From positions 1 to 19,004 of the forward strand of contig JAZGBC010000122.1 in the NCBI GenBank assembly GCA_036444495.1: 19,004 bases of DNA, written 5' to 3'. Below, piece after piece: positions 7,284 to 16,303 of this stretch (position 1 is the first letter of the stretch; every line of letters begins with the position of its first letter). The notes under the pieces are model-generated. The model ran no database searches and was not told where the DNA came from. It saw only the letters and a program-made list of their open reading frames with translations. The translations under genes and the position numbers were made by a program. Source of the DNA: JAZGBC01 sp036444495. GTDB lineage: Bacteria; Pseudomonadota; Alphaproteobacteria; Kiloniellales; J153.

Positions 7284-8162
7284 ATGCCTTTGTCTGAGAT
7301 GTTGCGCGGATTTGTGGTCTGGCCGGTCCTCCAGCGACTTACGGGGTTTCTGGCCGTTTTGATTCTTGTGGCCGGCTGCGCCAGCCAGCCAAAGCCGGAG
7401 ACCGGTGCCGGAACCGGCGGCCAGGACAGCGAAGTCGTCGACTTCGAGGACGAGAACGACCCGATCGAGCTGTTCAACCGCTTCAGCTTCGCCTTCAACC
7501 TGGCGCTCGATACCCTGGTCTTCAAACCCACGGCGGCGACCTACCGCTTTCTGCTGCCCTCCGAGGTGCGGAATTCGGTGCAGAACTTCTTCCGCAACCT
7601 GAGCACGCCCGTGGTGCTGGCCAACGACCTGTTCCAGGGCGAGATGGACCGCGCCGGCGACACCTTCATGCGCTTCATCATCAATTCGACGATCGGGGTA
7701 CTCGGCCTGTTCGATGTAGCGGCCGACATGGGCTATCCTTACCACGACGAGGATTTCGGGCAGACGCTCGCCGTCCACGGCGCGGGCGAAGGCGCCTATC
7801 TGGTGATCCCGATCTTCGGTCCCTCGAACTTCCGCGACGGGATCGGCAAGGTGGTCGACCACTTCCTCGACCCATTGACCTACGTAGGTCAGTATTACGA
7901 CGCGGAAGACTGGATGATGGCGCGCACCGTGATCTCGGGCATCGACACGCGCTCGCGCCACATCGACGAGTTGGACGACCTTAAACGCGACTCCATCGAT
8001 TTCTACGCCCGGATCCGCTCTCTCTACCGGCAAAAGCGGCAGAACGACATCAACAATGGCGAGTTCGAAGGTGATACGCCGACGCCGGGCCTATACAGCT
8101 TCGAGTTCGAGTTCGAGGATGACGACCAGCAGTCCAGCCAGAGCACCAGCCAGAGCAATTGA
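7284..8162 (+). CDS. mlaA: MlaA (VacJ) outer-membrane lipid-asymmetry lipoprotein
   Basis: Outer-membrane lipoprotein that takes mislocalised phospholipids from the outer leaflet and hands them to MlaC for retrograde transport. The 292-residue product starts at the ATG at 7284 (AGGGGC about five bases upstream). An in-frame ATG 17 codons earlier is less likely because the signal peptide begins near MPLSEMLRGF. The signal ends with the lipobox LVAGC (28-32, lipidated C32). The MlaA core is typical: NDPIELFNRFSFAFNLALD (58-76), the FRNLSTPVVLANDLFQGE stretch (103-120), the glycine-rich INSTIGVLGLFDVA (133-146) and DEDFGQTLAVHGAGEGAYL (155-173). Beyond the core is an acidic, Ser/Gln-rich tail (FEFEFEDDDQQSS) longer than in E. 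coli MlaA. mlaC starts four bases after its stop, so they form an operon. MlaD/E/F genes are not in the window. Confidence 0.95.
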   Translation: MPLSEMLRGFVVWPVLQRLTGFLAVLILVAGCASQPKPETGAGTGGQDSEVVDFEDENDPIELFNRFSFAFNLALDTLVFKPTAATYRFLLPSEVRNSVQNFFRNLSTPVVLANDLFQGEMDRAGDTFMRFIINSTIGVLGLFDVAADMGYPYHDEDFGQTLAVHGAGEGAYLVIPIFGPSNFRDGIGKVVDHFLDPLTYVGQYYDAEDWMMARTVISGIDTRSRHIDELDDLKRDSIDFYARIRSLYRQKRQNDINNGEFEGDTPTPGLYSFEFEFEDDDQQSSQSTSQSN

Positions 8163-8166
8163 GAAA

Positions 8167-8817
8167 ATGCGGCGCCTGTTTCTTCACCGCCCGGCAACGG
8201 TATTTTTCGGGATCGCTATGCTCCTTGCGCTCCCGGTGGAACTGCGCGCGGGAGAGCAGGAGGCGGGGAACTTCCTCGGCAACCTGACCACGCGGGCGAT
8301 CCAGGATCTGAGCGACGAATCGCTCCCCATGAAGGAGCGCCAGGACCGTTTCCGCGGCCTGTTCCGTGAGAACTTCGACGTTCCCACGATCGGGCGCTTT
8401 GTCCTGGGCCGCTATTGGCGCCGGGCAAGCAAGGACTCCCGCGCAGACTTCCTGATGGTCTTCGAGGAAGTCATGGTGGCGCGCTTCGCGCCGAAGTTCG
8501 CCGGCTATGGCGAGACCCGTTTCGATGTGGGCGTGGTGCGTCCGCTCCAGGACAAGGGCCAATATATCGTCAGCACCACGATCAGGCCGCCCGAGAGCGA
8601 GGTCTTGACCATCGACTGGCGTGTGCGCGAGCACGGCGGGCGCTTCAAGGTCATCGACGTGATCGGCGAGGGGGTCAGCATGGCGCTTACGCTGCGCTCC
8701 GAGTACTCCTCCGCGATCAGGGATCTCGGCGGGAAGGTCGAGAACCTGACCGCCATGCTGCGCGAACGGGCACTGAGCGGCGAAGGCCCCAAAACAACTG
8801 AAAGCGCGTCGAACTAA
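8167..8817 (+). CDS. mlaC: MlaC-type periplasmic phospholipid-binding protein
   Basis: Periplasmic shuttle that carries phospholipid between the MlaA complex and the inner-membrane MlaFEDB transporter. The ATG at 8167 gives 216 residues, in the usual size range. The start is chosen because it begins a signal peptide (MRRLFLHRPA then FFGIAMLLALPVELRA), with cleavage expected near A28; the open frame upstream overlaps mlaA. The mature part shows the MlaC/Ttg2D pattern: TTRAIQDLSDESLPMKERQDRF (41-62), FRENFDVPTIGRFVLGRYWR (66-85), FLMVFEEVMVARFAPKF (95-111) and the C-terminal IDWRVREHGGRFKVIDVIGEGVSM (149-172). It follows mlaA by four bases and is probably translated from the same message. It converges with ettA, whose stop lies 14 bp away; no clear terminator is seen between them. 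Confidence 0.93.
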   Translation: MRRLFLHRPATVFFGIAMLLALPVELRAGEQEAGNFLGNLTTRAIQDLSDESLPMKERQDRFRGLFRENFDVPTIGRFVLGRYWRRASKDSRADFLMVFEEVMVARFAPKFAGYGETRFDVGVVRPLQDKGQYIVSTTIRPPESEVLTIDWRVREHGGRFKVIDVIGEGVSMALTLRSEYSSAIRDLGGKVENLTAMLRERALSGEGPKTTESASN

Positions 8818-8831
8818 GGCTGCATCGGCTC

Positions 8832-10505
<1,674 letters not shown>

Positions 10506-10532
10506 CTCGGCCTTTTACCCTCGCGCCGTAAA

Positions 10533-10635
10533 TAATACCAAAGGTCCTTGATATCGACCTATTTCATGGGAGCAAACCCGCCTTCGCGAAGCCCGCTGGG
10601 GTGAAATGAGTCAATATCAAGGAGAGTCGGTATTA
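10533..10635. repeat. 103-bp palindromic repeat, copy 1 (TAATACC...GGTATTA family)
   Basis: Two arms face each other: the left arm begins TAATACC at 10533 and the right arm ends GGTATTA at 10635. Compared as inverted repeats, positions match as TAATACC, CCTTGATAT, GAC and ATTTCA (25 of 34 aligned bases), broken by a six-base segment that differs (AAAGGT against GACTCT). The centre holds a perfect small palindrome, CTTCGCGAAG (10584-10593). The right end supplies the TAA stop codon of the BKACE gene (10633-10635). It occupies most of the gap between BKACE and ettA. The same terminal sequence recurs at 12335 and at 16304-16566. Confidence 0.8.
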
Positions 10636-11466
10636 GCCCGCCGGCAGGCCGAGCAGCGCGCGCGCCTCGGCCGGGCTGGCCGGGTGGCGGTCGAACTCGG
10701 CGCAGGCCCCGGCGGTACGCGCCACCAACTCGGCGTTGCTCTTGGCCAGGCGATCCCGGTCGAACTTGATATTGTCCTCCAGCCCCGTGCGGCAATGGCC
10801 GCCCAGCTCCAGACACCACTTGTTGACCTCGAACTGATGGCGCGCGACGCCGGCGGCGGTCCAGGTCGATCCCGGCAGCACGTCGTGCAGTTCCGAAATC
10901 AGGAATTCGAGCACCGAGCGGCGGCACGGCAGGGCGTTGGGAATGCCCAGGACGAACTGCACGTGGGCCGGGGTCTCGAGCAGCCCCTCCTTGGCGAGCC
11001 GGGCGGCATTGTACAGCATGGCCAAGTCGAAGACCTCGATCTCCGGCTTGATGCCGTACTCGAGCATGGCCTTGGCCAGGGCGGCGATGAAGTCCGGCGG
11101 GTTCGCGTAGATGTCGGTCGGGAAGTTGACCGAGCCGGTGGCCAGCGACGCCATGTCGGGCCTGAGATGAAGCATGGCGCCGCGCTCGGCCGGCTCGCGT
11201 CCTCGCCCGCCGGTGGAAAACTGGATGATCATGCCGGGACAATGCTTGCGCACGCCCTCCTGCACCTGGGCGAAGAGCTCGGGATCGGAGGAGGAGGATT
11301 CGTCCTCGTTGCGCACGTGGATATGCACCAGCGAGGCGCCGGCCTCGAAGGCTTCGTGGGTCGATTCGATCTGTTCGGCGGGCCTCACCGGCACCGCCGG
11401 GTTGTCCTTCTTGCACGGCAAGGCGCCGGTGATAGCCACGGTGATGATGCAGGGCTCGCTGGGCAT
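10633..11466 (-). CDS. BKACE-family (DUF849) beta-keto acid cleavage enzyme
   Basis: Zinc-dependent enzyme of the beta-keto acid cleavage family, which condenses a beta-keto acid with acetyl-CoA to give acetoacetate and a new CoA thioester. Known members act on 3-keto-5-aminohexanoate (lysine fermentation) or dehydrocarnitine. The 277-residue product has the metal residues in the expected places: H48 and H50 in VHIHVR, and E230 in GHCRTGLEDN (222-231). FSTGGRG (83-89) and LGIPNALPCRRSVLEF (173-188) are also family-like. The start at 11466 has GGGAGAG three bases upstream; an open extension to 11697 has no homology-like content. The stop codon TAA is the first triplet of a palindromic repeat. 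The specific substrate cannot be read from sequence; a dehydrocarnitine-type role is possible. Confidence 0.9.
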   Translation of the reverse strand: MPSEPCIITVAITGALPCKKDNPAVPVRPAEQIESTHEAFEAGASLVHIHVRNEDESSSSDPELFAQVQEGVRKHCPGMIIQFSTGGRGREPAERGAMLHLRPDMASLATGSVNFPTDIYANPPDFIAALAKAMLEYGIKPEIEVFDLAMLYNAARLAKEGLLETPAHVQFVLGIPNALPCRRSVLEFLISELHDVLPGSTWTAAGVARHQFEVNKWCLELGGHCRTGLEDNIKFDRDRLAKSNAELVARTAGACAEFDRHPASPAEARALLGLPAG

Positions 11467-11908
11467 CTGCTCTCCCGATCCTACCAAACAACGTGCCGAA
11501 CGGCGGGACCGTCCGGGGAATCGCGGGCCCGGCAGGAAACTCACCGCCCCCACCCAAAACCCAGGTTTTCTGCGCCACTCCGTTATCCGGCGGCACGGTA
11601 ACTGTACCAAACCACCGTACCAATTTTCTAGATTTATCTTAGGAGCGATCCGATTGACGGGACGTCGGAGGCTGAAAGTATGACGATGGGCGTTCAAGAA
11701 GACGGTGTCGCGCCGTCAACCATATGCGTGAGCTTAAGTGACCTAGTTTTTACGCAGGAGAGTTGATAGGCTGAGTTGCTACCTACGTCTGCGAATGAAT
11801 TGGGCGTAGCAAAAACAGCACCCGGCCAAGCCGATCCAACGGCGCAGCGGGGCCTGAAACAGGGAGGTCAAAATCTACCGATATTGGACGAGTTCATTAG
11901 GAATTCCT
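11467..11908. other. Non-coding stretch upstream of BKACE and the small exported protein
   Basis: This 442-bp divergent gap shows no convincing gene. GC content drops towards its right part. It contains the predicted BKACE promoter and GTACCAA repeats listed separately. No RNA gene or terminator is recognised. Confidence 0.4.
11582..11623 (-). promoter_or_regulatory. Predicted promoter and direct-repeat operator for BKACE
   Basis: On the minus strand TTGGTA (11605-11610) and GATAAC (11582-11587) are separated by exactly 17 bp, a plausible sigma-70 pair. TTGGTAC occurs again just upstream (11617-11623), giving two direct repeats 13 bp apart. The second copy overlaps the -35 and also forms GGTA-N4-TACC with the following bases. 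This could be a binding site for a GntR- or LacI-type regulator. The predicted start would leave a leader of roughly 110 bases. Confidence 0.3.
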
Positions 11909-12337
11909 TTGCGTTTCCTGCTGTCTGCCGTCGTGGGGACTATCATCTCTATGTCGGTGATGTCCGATGCGGCCGCTGGATCAGGCGAGTGTCCCGACGG
12001 GATAACTCCAAGCTTCATCGACAATTGTTATTTTGAATGGCTCGCCCAAGGTACGTTTGACCCCGTGGTGGACGGGGTGACTTGCTATGATGATGCCGAG
12101 GGTTCCGAAACCGGCCTATCCTTTTACAGCGTCGGTGCCCAGATGGTCCTTGGCGTACAGGGGAAAGATCGTGTGCAGTTAGTCGCGGTGGTCGCTAATG
12201 ATAAATTACCCCCCGCGGTATGCGACACGATCGTTTCACCATTAACCGACGCCCAGAGCCACTCATGCCGGAGCGCGATCCTCCGCAGTGCCCCCTGGCG
12301 TCAGATATGTCGAACGCAGGCGCATTCAGCTAACTAA
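11909..12337 (+). CDS. Small putative exported Cys-containing protein, TTG start, no recognised family
   Basis: I do not recognise this 142-residue product. It would start at a TTG (11909) with AGGA about nine bases before it (spacing acceptable). The first 23 residues look like a signal peptide (MRFLLSAVVGTIISMSVMSD, then AAAG). The mature part contains six cysteines (in GECPDG, DNCYF, VTCYDD, AVCDT, SHSCRS and QICRT), an even number that suits periplasmic disulfides. A hydrophobic strand region is seen at QMVLGVQGKDRVQLVAVVAN. Its stop is the TAA of a TAATACC repeat arm, so its C-terminus may have been cut or fixed by repeat insertion. GC content is lower than in neighbouring genes. The TTG start and lack of homology leave doubt that it is expressed. 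Confidence 0.45.
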   Translation: MRFLLSAVVGTIISMSVMSDAAAGSGECPDGITPSFIDNCYFEWLAQGTFDPVVDGVTCYDDAEGSETGLSFYSVGAQMVLGVQGKDRVQLVAVVANDKLPPAVCDTIVSPLTDAQSHSCRSAILRSAPWRQICRTQAHSAN

Positions 12338-12369
12338 TACCAAATCTCGCTGATAATGACCCAATGCGG
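12335..12369 (+). repeat. Solo diverged arm of the TAATACC repeat, copy 3
   Basis: TAATACCAAA at 12335 is followed seven bases later by GATAATGACCCA, matching the left arm of copy 2 in about 22 of 27 positions; the differences concentrate in the same internal segment that varies in copy 1. No facing right arm is found before the enolase-family gene ends at 12391. The first three bases are the stop codon of the small exported protein gene. Confidence 0.55.
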
Positions 12370-12390
12370 ACGATCGCGGCAGGCCGACGC

Positions 12391-13518
12391 CTAAGAGGTA
12401 CGTTCACGGCTTGCCCGCGCCGCGGCACGCGCCACTGCGTCAGCGTCTAACGTGAATCCCAATCCGGGCGCATTCCATTGACCAAGCCGACCATTGGTCA
12501 ATTTCAGGGATGGCGCCGCGATCAGGCTCTCCGCCAACAGCTTGCTCATGTCTTGGTTGCCATCGTCGATATTCGGGATCGCAAGCGACGCCTGTTGGTT
12601 GGCGCAGGCAGTTATCTGTGTCTCCACGGTGGCGTGCAGGCAGAGCCTCACACCGCCGGCGTCCGCAACAGCGGCCGCTTTGAACAATTGGCTGAGCCCC
12701 CCTGCTTCATGAGGGCCGAGTACGATCACATCGGCCGCGCCTGCGGCAACATAGGCGAACACGTCGGCCGGAGAATGAATGGCCTGGTCCGCGGCGACAG
12801 CGCAGGTAACAGCATCCTTGACCGCCTTTAGGGCGCTCAATGAATGACTCGTGACTGGCTGCTCGATGAACTCAGGACTGTAGGGGGCCAAGCGGTGCGC
12901 CATGTCAATCGCCTGCATCACGTCCCATGCCTCGTTGGGGTCCAGCCGAAGCCGGGCATCGCCGATGGCAGCCCGAACTACGGTCGTCGCCGCGATATCC
13001 ACGTCGTCACCACGCCCCAGTTTCATGTAGATGACGCGGTGCCCCTCCCTGACGGCTTGCGCGGCATCCTCGGCAAGCTCTTTGGGCGTATCGCCATTAA
13101 CGAAGGCGAAATAGCCAATATCATGGTGCAACGGGCCACCCGCTAGAACGCATGCCGGCACGCCGGCCGCCTTCCCGTTCAGATCCCAGAGCGCCATGTC
13201 CAGGCCTGCCACGACCCGCCGGGCAAAGATATCCAAATCGCCGCCCGGTGTGCTCACGATCCGCGTCATGACCGATTGTACGATGGCATCTACACCTCGG
13301 GGGTCACGACCGATGACTAACCCGGAGATCTCATCCAGCACGCTCGCGACGGTTCGCATATCGGGACCGGCGATCGACTCTCCAATTCCGATACGTCCCG
13401 CGTCATCCTCAACCTCGACCATGATCACCCGTGCCGTATCTCGCGCGCCATAGCTCGAGTGAATGGGCCGCTTAAAGGGCACGATGAGAGGTGTAGTCCG
13501 AACCGCCGAAATCTTCAT
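12391..13518 (-). CDS. Enolase-superfamily enzyme (mandelate racemase/muconate lactonizing type), substrate unknown
   Basis: A 375-residue protein with the N-terminal capping domain (SAVRTTPLIVPFKRPIHSSY, 4-23) and a TIM barrel. Members abstract a proton next to a carboxylate with Mg2+ bound by three acidic residues. Metal ligands are visible: D193 in RLDPNEAW, E219 in FIEQPV and D244 in AADQAI. The strand-2 motif, usually K-x-K, reads Y164-M-K166. At strand 6 the usual Lys or Asp position (IVLGPHEAGG) is G268. H295 (CLHATVE) lies at the strand-7 site used by mandelate racemase-type enzymes. An epimerase, racemase or dehydratase is possible. The ATG at 13518 starts the canonical MKISAVRT; the frame is open 29 codons upstream without coding character. 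The gene is less GC-rich than its neighbours. It lies on the same strand as the oxidoreductase operon, 252 bp downstream. Confidence 0.85.
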   Translation of the reverse strand: MKISAVRTTPLIVPFKRPIHSSYGARDTARVIMVEVEDDAGRIGIGESIAGPDMRTVASVLDEISGLVIGRDPRGVDAIVQSVMTRIVSTPGGDLDIFARRVVAGLDMALWDLNGKAAGVPACVLAGGPLHHDIGYFAFVNGDTPKELAEDAAQAVREGHRVIYMKLGRGDDVDIAATTVVRAAIGDARLRLDPNEAWDVMQAIDMAHRLAPYSPEFIEQPVTSHSLSALKAVKDAVTCAVAADQAIHSPADVFAYVAAGAADVIVLGPHEAGGLSQLFKAAAVADAGGVRLCLHATVETQITACANQQASLAIPNIDDGNQDMSKLLAESLIAAPSLKLTNGRLGQWNAPGLGFTLDADAVARAAARASRERTS

Positions 13519-13770
13519 GACAATGCATTCCAATTTTCTCTTGCCCAGAGCACTTCTAGGACAGGAATGGAAACAACGGTATGTCGAGTACAAACTAACC
13601 TTCAACGATCGGCCAACAAAATTATATCGTTAACCTTGCGGCATCAGGGTCTCAAAAACTCAATAGCACCGCTTGTTTTCCGGTATGCACGGAAATGAGG
13701 GCTGGTTGAGATTACAGGTACTCATCCGTGCGATCAGTTAGGCATGAAAGAGGCAGGGGGACTTTTAGGC

Positions 13771-14883
13771 TTACGATGCTCTCCGGAATCTTTCGATCGC
13801 AAAGGGTTCAATAGGAAGTACGGTTTCACCCTTGGTGATCAGGTCGGCGATGATGCCGCCAACCAGGGGACCCAGTTGGAAGCCGTGGGCGGAAAAACCG
13901 AAAGCGTGGAACGCGCCGGGGATGCCGCTGGCGCCGATGACCGGGATGGCGTCGGGCATGCAGCCTTCTATGCCGGCCCAGGCGCGGACGATCCGGGCCT
14001 CGCCCATGATGGGGAAAATCTCCCTCGCCGCGCGGGCGCTGTCGGCCAGGCCATGGATATCCAGACGGGTGGCGTTGGTCCCGGGCGCCGCTTCGCCTCG
14101 TTTGCCGCCGCCGATCAAGACGGTGCCGTTCTCGAACTGCTTGAATGAAAGGGCCCGTCCCTGGGTGCCGACCACCGGTCCGACGAAGGCCGGCATGCGC
14201 GCGGTGATCATCAGCATCGGCGCCTCGGCGGCGATCGGCACCGGCTCGTCCAGCATCGCCGCCACTTCCCCACCCCAGGCCCCGGCGCAGTTGACCAAGA
14301 TCGGCGCCTCGAGCGGGCCGGACGTGGTCTGCAAGCGCCAGTGACCGCCGCGGCGATCGAGGCCCAGGACCCGGGTTCCCTCCAGAAAACCTGCGCCGAG
14401 GGTTTCGGCCTTGCCCTTGAAGGCGCGGACGGTGCGAAAGGGGTTGGCGTGCCCGTCGCCCCGGACCAGCAAAGCGCCCACACAGTGGGGCGATATGGCG
14501 GGAAGCAGCATGCGCAGGTCCTCGCCGTCGATGACCTCCTCATGATCGAATCCCATCTCGCGGAGCCTTCCGGCCCGTTCGCTTAGCGCGCGCATCTCAT
14601 CTTCGCTTTCGGCGACCAAGACCTGGCCGCAGGGGATGAAGCCGCAGGTGTCATCGACCAAATCTTCGATGTGACGCCAGATTTCGCTGGATGCCATGGC
14701 GAGTGGGATTTCTGCGAAATGGCGGCCGAGCCGGCGGACGCCGCCGGCGTTGACGCCCGACGCATGGCGGCCAATGTAATCCTTCTCGATGACGATGGAC
14801 TCGAGGCCCGCGAGGCCCAGATGAAGGGCCGCCGAACATCCGTGCAGGCCGCCGCCGATGATGGCTACGTCGGCGGTATTCAT
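13771..14883 (-). CDS. FAD-dependent D-amino acid oxidase/dehydrogenase-like protein (DAO family, HcnC/SoxB-like)
   Basis: FAD enzyme of 370 residues in the glycine/D-amino-acid oxidase (DAO) family, probably oxidising an amine or imino acid. The dinucleotide motif is at the N-terminus: VAIIGGGLHGCSAAL (6-20), ending with the acidic E33 that binds the FAD ribose. The flavin-site stretch HASGVNAGGVRR (40-51) follows, and the C-terminal GIEGCMPDAIPVIG and FGFSAHGFQLGPLVGG segments are typical of DAO C-terminal lobes. It starts at the ATG at 14883, 19 bp after the stop of the alpha-subunit gene, and so is the last gene of the operon. It is the second of two beta-like subunits beside the alpha/gamma pair; whether it joins that complex or acts alone is not evident. 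Confidence 0.88.
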   Translation of the reverse strand: MNTADVAIIGGGLHGCSAALHLGLAGLESIVIEKDYIGRHASGVNAGGVRRLGRHFAEIPLAMASSEIWRHIEDLVDDTCGFIPCGQVLVAESEDEMRALSERAGRLREMGFDHEEVIDGEDLRMLLPAISPHCVGALLVRGDGHANPFRTVRAFKGKAETLGAGFLEGTRVLGLDRRGGHWRLQTTSGPLEAPILVNCAGAWGGEVAAMLDEPVPIAAEAPMLMITARMPAFVGPVVGTQGRALSFKQFENGTVLIGGGKRGEAAPGTNATRLDIHGLADSARAAREIFPIMGEARIVRAWAGIEGCMPDAIPVIGASGIPGAFHAFGFSAHGFQLGPLVGGIIADLITKGETVLPIEPFAIERFRRAS

Positions 14884-14902
14884 GGAAGCGAAGTCCGGCC
14901 GG

Positions 14903-16297
14903 TCATTCCGCCGCCGGTGAGTCGAGGTTGGCCAACTCCTCGAGCAGCAACGGCTTCACCGGTGGGCGCAGGCGGTAGTACCCGACCTCGGCCATCGGGC
15001 GGCCGGTCTCCTCGGCGATCAGTTCCGAAACCGTCAGGCCGCAGAAGCGGCCTTGGCACGGACCCATGCCGGCGCGGCAAAAAGCCTTCAACTGGTTGGG
15101 GCCGGCGCAACCGGCGGCCACCGTCTCGCGGATGCGTCCGGCGCTGACCTCCTCGCAACGGCACACGAGGGTGTCGGGCTGGCGCGGAATCCGGAAAGAC
15201 TTTCCCGGCCGGAACAGGGCGTCGATAAACGGCCGCGCCTTACGTTCCCGCGCCAGGGCAAGACGATGGGGTTTGCACCGCCGGTGGCTATTTTCGCCGC
15301 TCAACCGCCCCAGCCGGGCGAGGGCGCCAAGCGCGGCGATCCGTCCGGCATGCTCCGCCGCCTGGGCGCCGAAAATGCCCGCCCCGTCCCCGGCCACGGC
15401 GATACCCGGAAGCGACGTCTCACCCCAGCCGTCCGTTTGCGGCCGCCAGCAAATCTGGGCCGCATCCCATTCGTGGTCACAGCCCGCCGCCATGGACAGG
15501 TTGACGTTGGGAACGACCCCTTGATGGAGAAAAACATGCTCGGTTTCGATGCGCCGCCGAACGCCCGTGGCGGTCTGGAAGTTCACCGCCGCCACCCGGC
15601 TGTCTCCCTCGATGGAGAGTTCGGTCACGCCACGGATAAAAGGCGTTCCCGAGCGCTGGATATTCCGTATCCACCCTTGCCCCTTGGCCAGAAGGTCAAA
15701 CCGGGCGAGGGCGCCGGGCAAGTGCCGGAGGGCCCGCCAACGGTTTCCCGGCGGCGTGGTGTCGAGCAGGGCGGCCATGGAAACGCCCGCTCGGAGGTAC
15801 TGATTGGCCACCAGGTAGAGCAGAGGCCCCGTCCCCGCAAGAACGGCGCCGTCGGCGACAACGCCGGCTGTCTTGAGAAGGATTTGAGCGCCTCCGACGG
15901 TTGACACACCCGGCAGGGTCCAACTGGCGACTGGAAACGGGCGCTCCAGGGCGCCCGTCGCCAGGATGATCTGACCGGCCGACACAAGCTGCGCCGTCCC
16001 GTTTCTCGAAACACCGATCTCGCGCTCGGCCGAGACCTGCCACACCGTGGTTCCGGAAAGGTAATCCACCGGCGCGCCTCGCAACTGCTCGACGAGAGGG
16101 CGGCCCTGCCGGTATTCCTCGCCCAGGATACCGGTCTGCGCCGGCGCCGGATTTTCTATGGCCCGGTAAATCTGACCGCCGGGGCCCGGCTGCTCATCGA
16201 AGAGGGCAACCTCCGCGCCGGCCTCGGCCGCTTCCAGCGCGGCGGCGAGCCCGGCGGGCCCGGCGCCGATGACGGCGATATCATAATGTGATTTCAC
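14903..16297 (-). CDS. FAD/NAD(P)-dependent oxidoreductase alpha subunit with BFD-type [2Fe-2S] domain (HcnB/OoxA-like)
   Basis: A 464-residue flavoprotein with two Rossmann domains, resembling HcnB, octopine oxidase A and the matching D-hydroxyproline dehydrogenase subunit. The first FAD motif is GAGPAG (11-16) and the redox-side PGPGGQIYR follows (38-45). ILATGALERPFPVASWTLPG (111-130) is the usual ATG motif, and GTGP (155-158) opens the second dinucleotide fold. IAVAGDGAGIFGAQAAEHAG (299-318) closes the FAD site. The C-terminus is a BFD-like Fe-S domain: C379-R-C381, then GMGPCQGRFC (C414, C419). It probably passes electrons from an amino-acid substrate with the beta and gamma subunits. 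The GTG at 16297 begins the first beta strand; no clear ribosome site precedes it. An inverted-repeat element ends only seven bases upstream, so its translation signals lie at or inside the element. Confidence 0.9.
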   Translation of the reverse strand: MKSHYDIAVIGAGPAGLAAALEAAEAGAEVALFDEQPGPGGQIYRAIENPAPAQTGILGEEYRQGRPLVEQLRGAPVDYLSGTTVWQVSAEREIGVSRNGTAQLVSAGQIILATGALERPFPVASWTLPGVSTVGGAQILLKTAGVVADGAVLAGTGPLLYLVANQYLRAGVSMAALLDTTPPGNRWRALRHLPGALARFDLLAKGQGWIRNIQRSGTPFIRGVTELSIEGDSRVAAVNFQTATGVRRRIETEHVFLHQGVVPNVNLSMAAGCDHEWDAAQICWRPQTDGWGETSLPGIAVAGDGAGIFGAQAAEHAGRIAALGALARLGRLSGENSHRRCKPHRLALARERKARPFIDALFRPGKSFRIPRQPDTLVCRCEEVSAGRIRETVAAGCAGPNQLKAFCRAGMGPCQGRFCGLTVSELIAEETGRPMAEVGYYRLRPPVKPLLLEELANLDSPAAE

Positions 16298-16303
16298 GGC
16301 CTG

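Noticed and set aside
11776..12036. Alternative plus-strand frame of 86 codons overlapping the small exported protein
   Set aside because: No signal peptide, domain or good ribosome site; the overlapping frame with signal peptide and paired cysteines is more gene-like.
13519..13770. Possible small gene or RNA in the gap between the enolase-family and DAO genes
   Set aside because: No open frame with ribosome site, no tRNA-like cloverleaf and no clear terminator could be supported.
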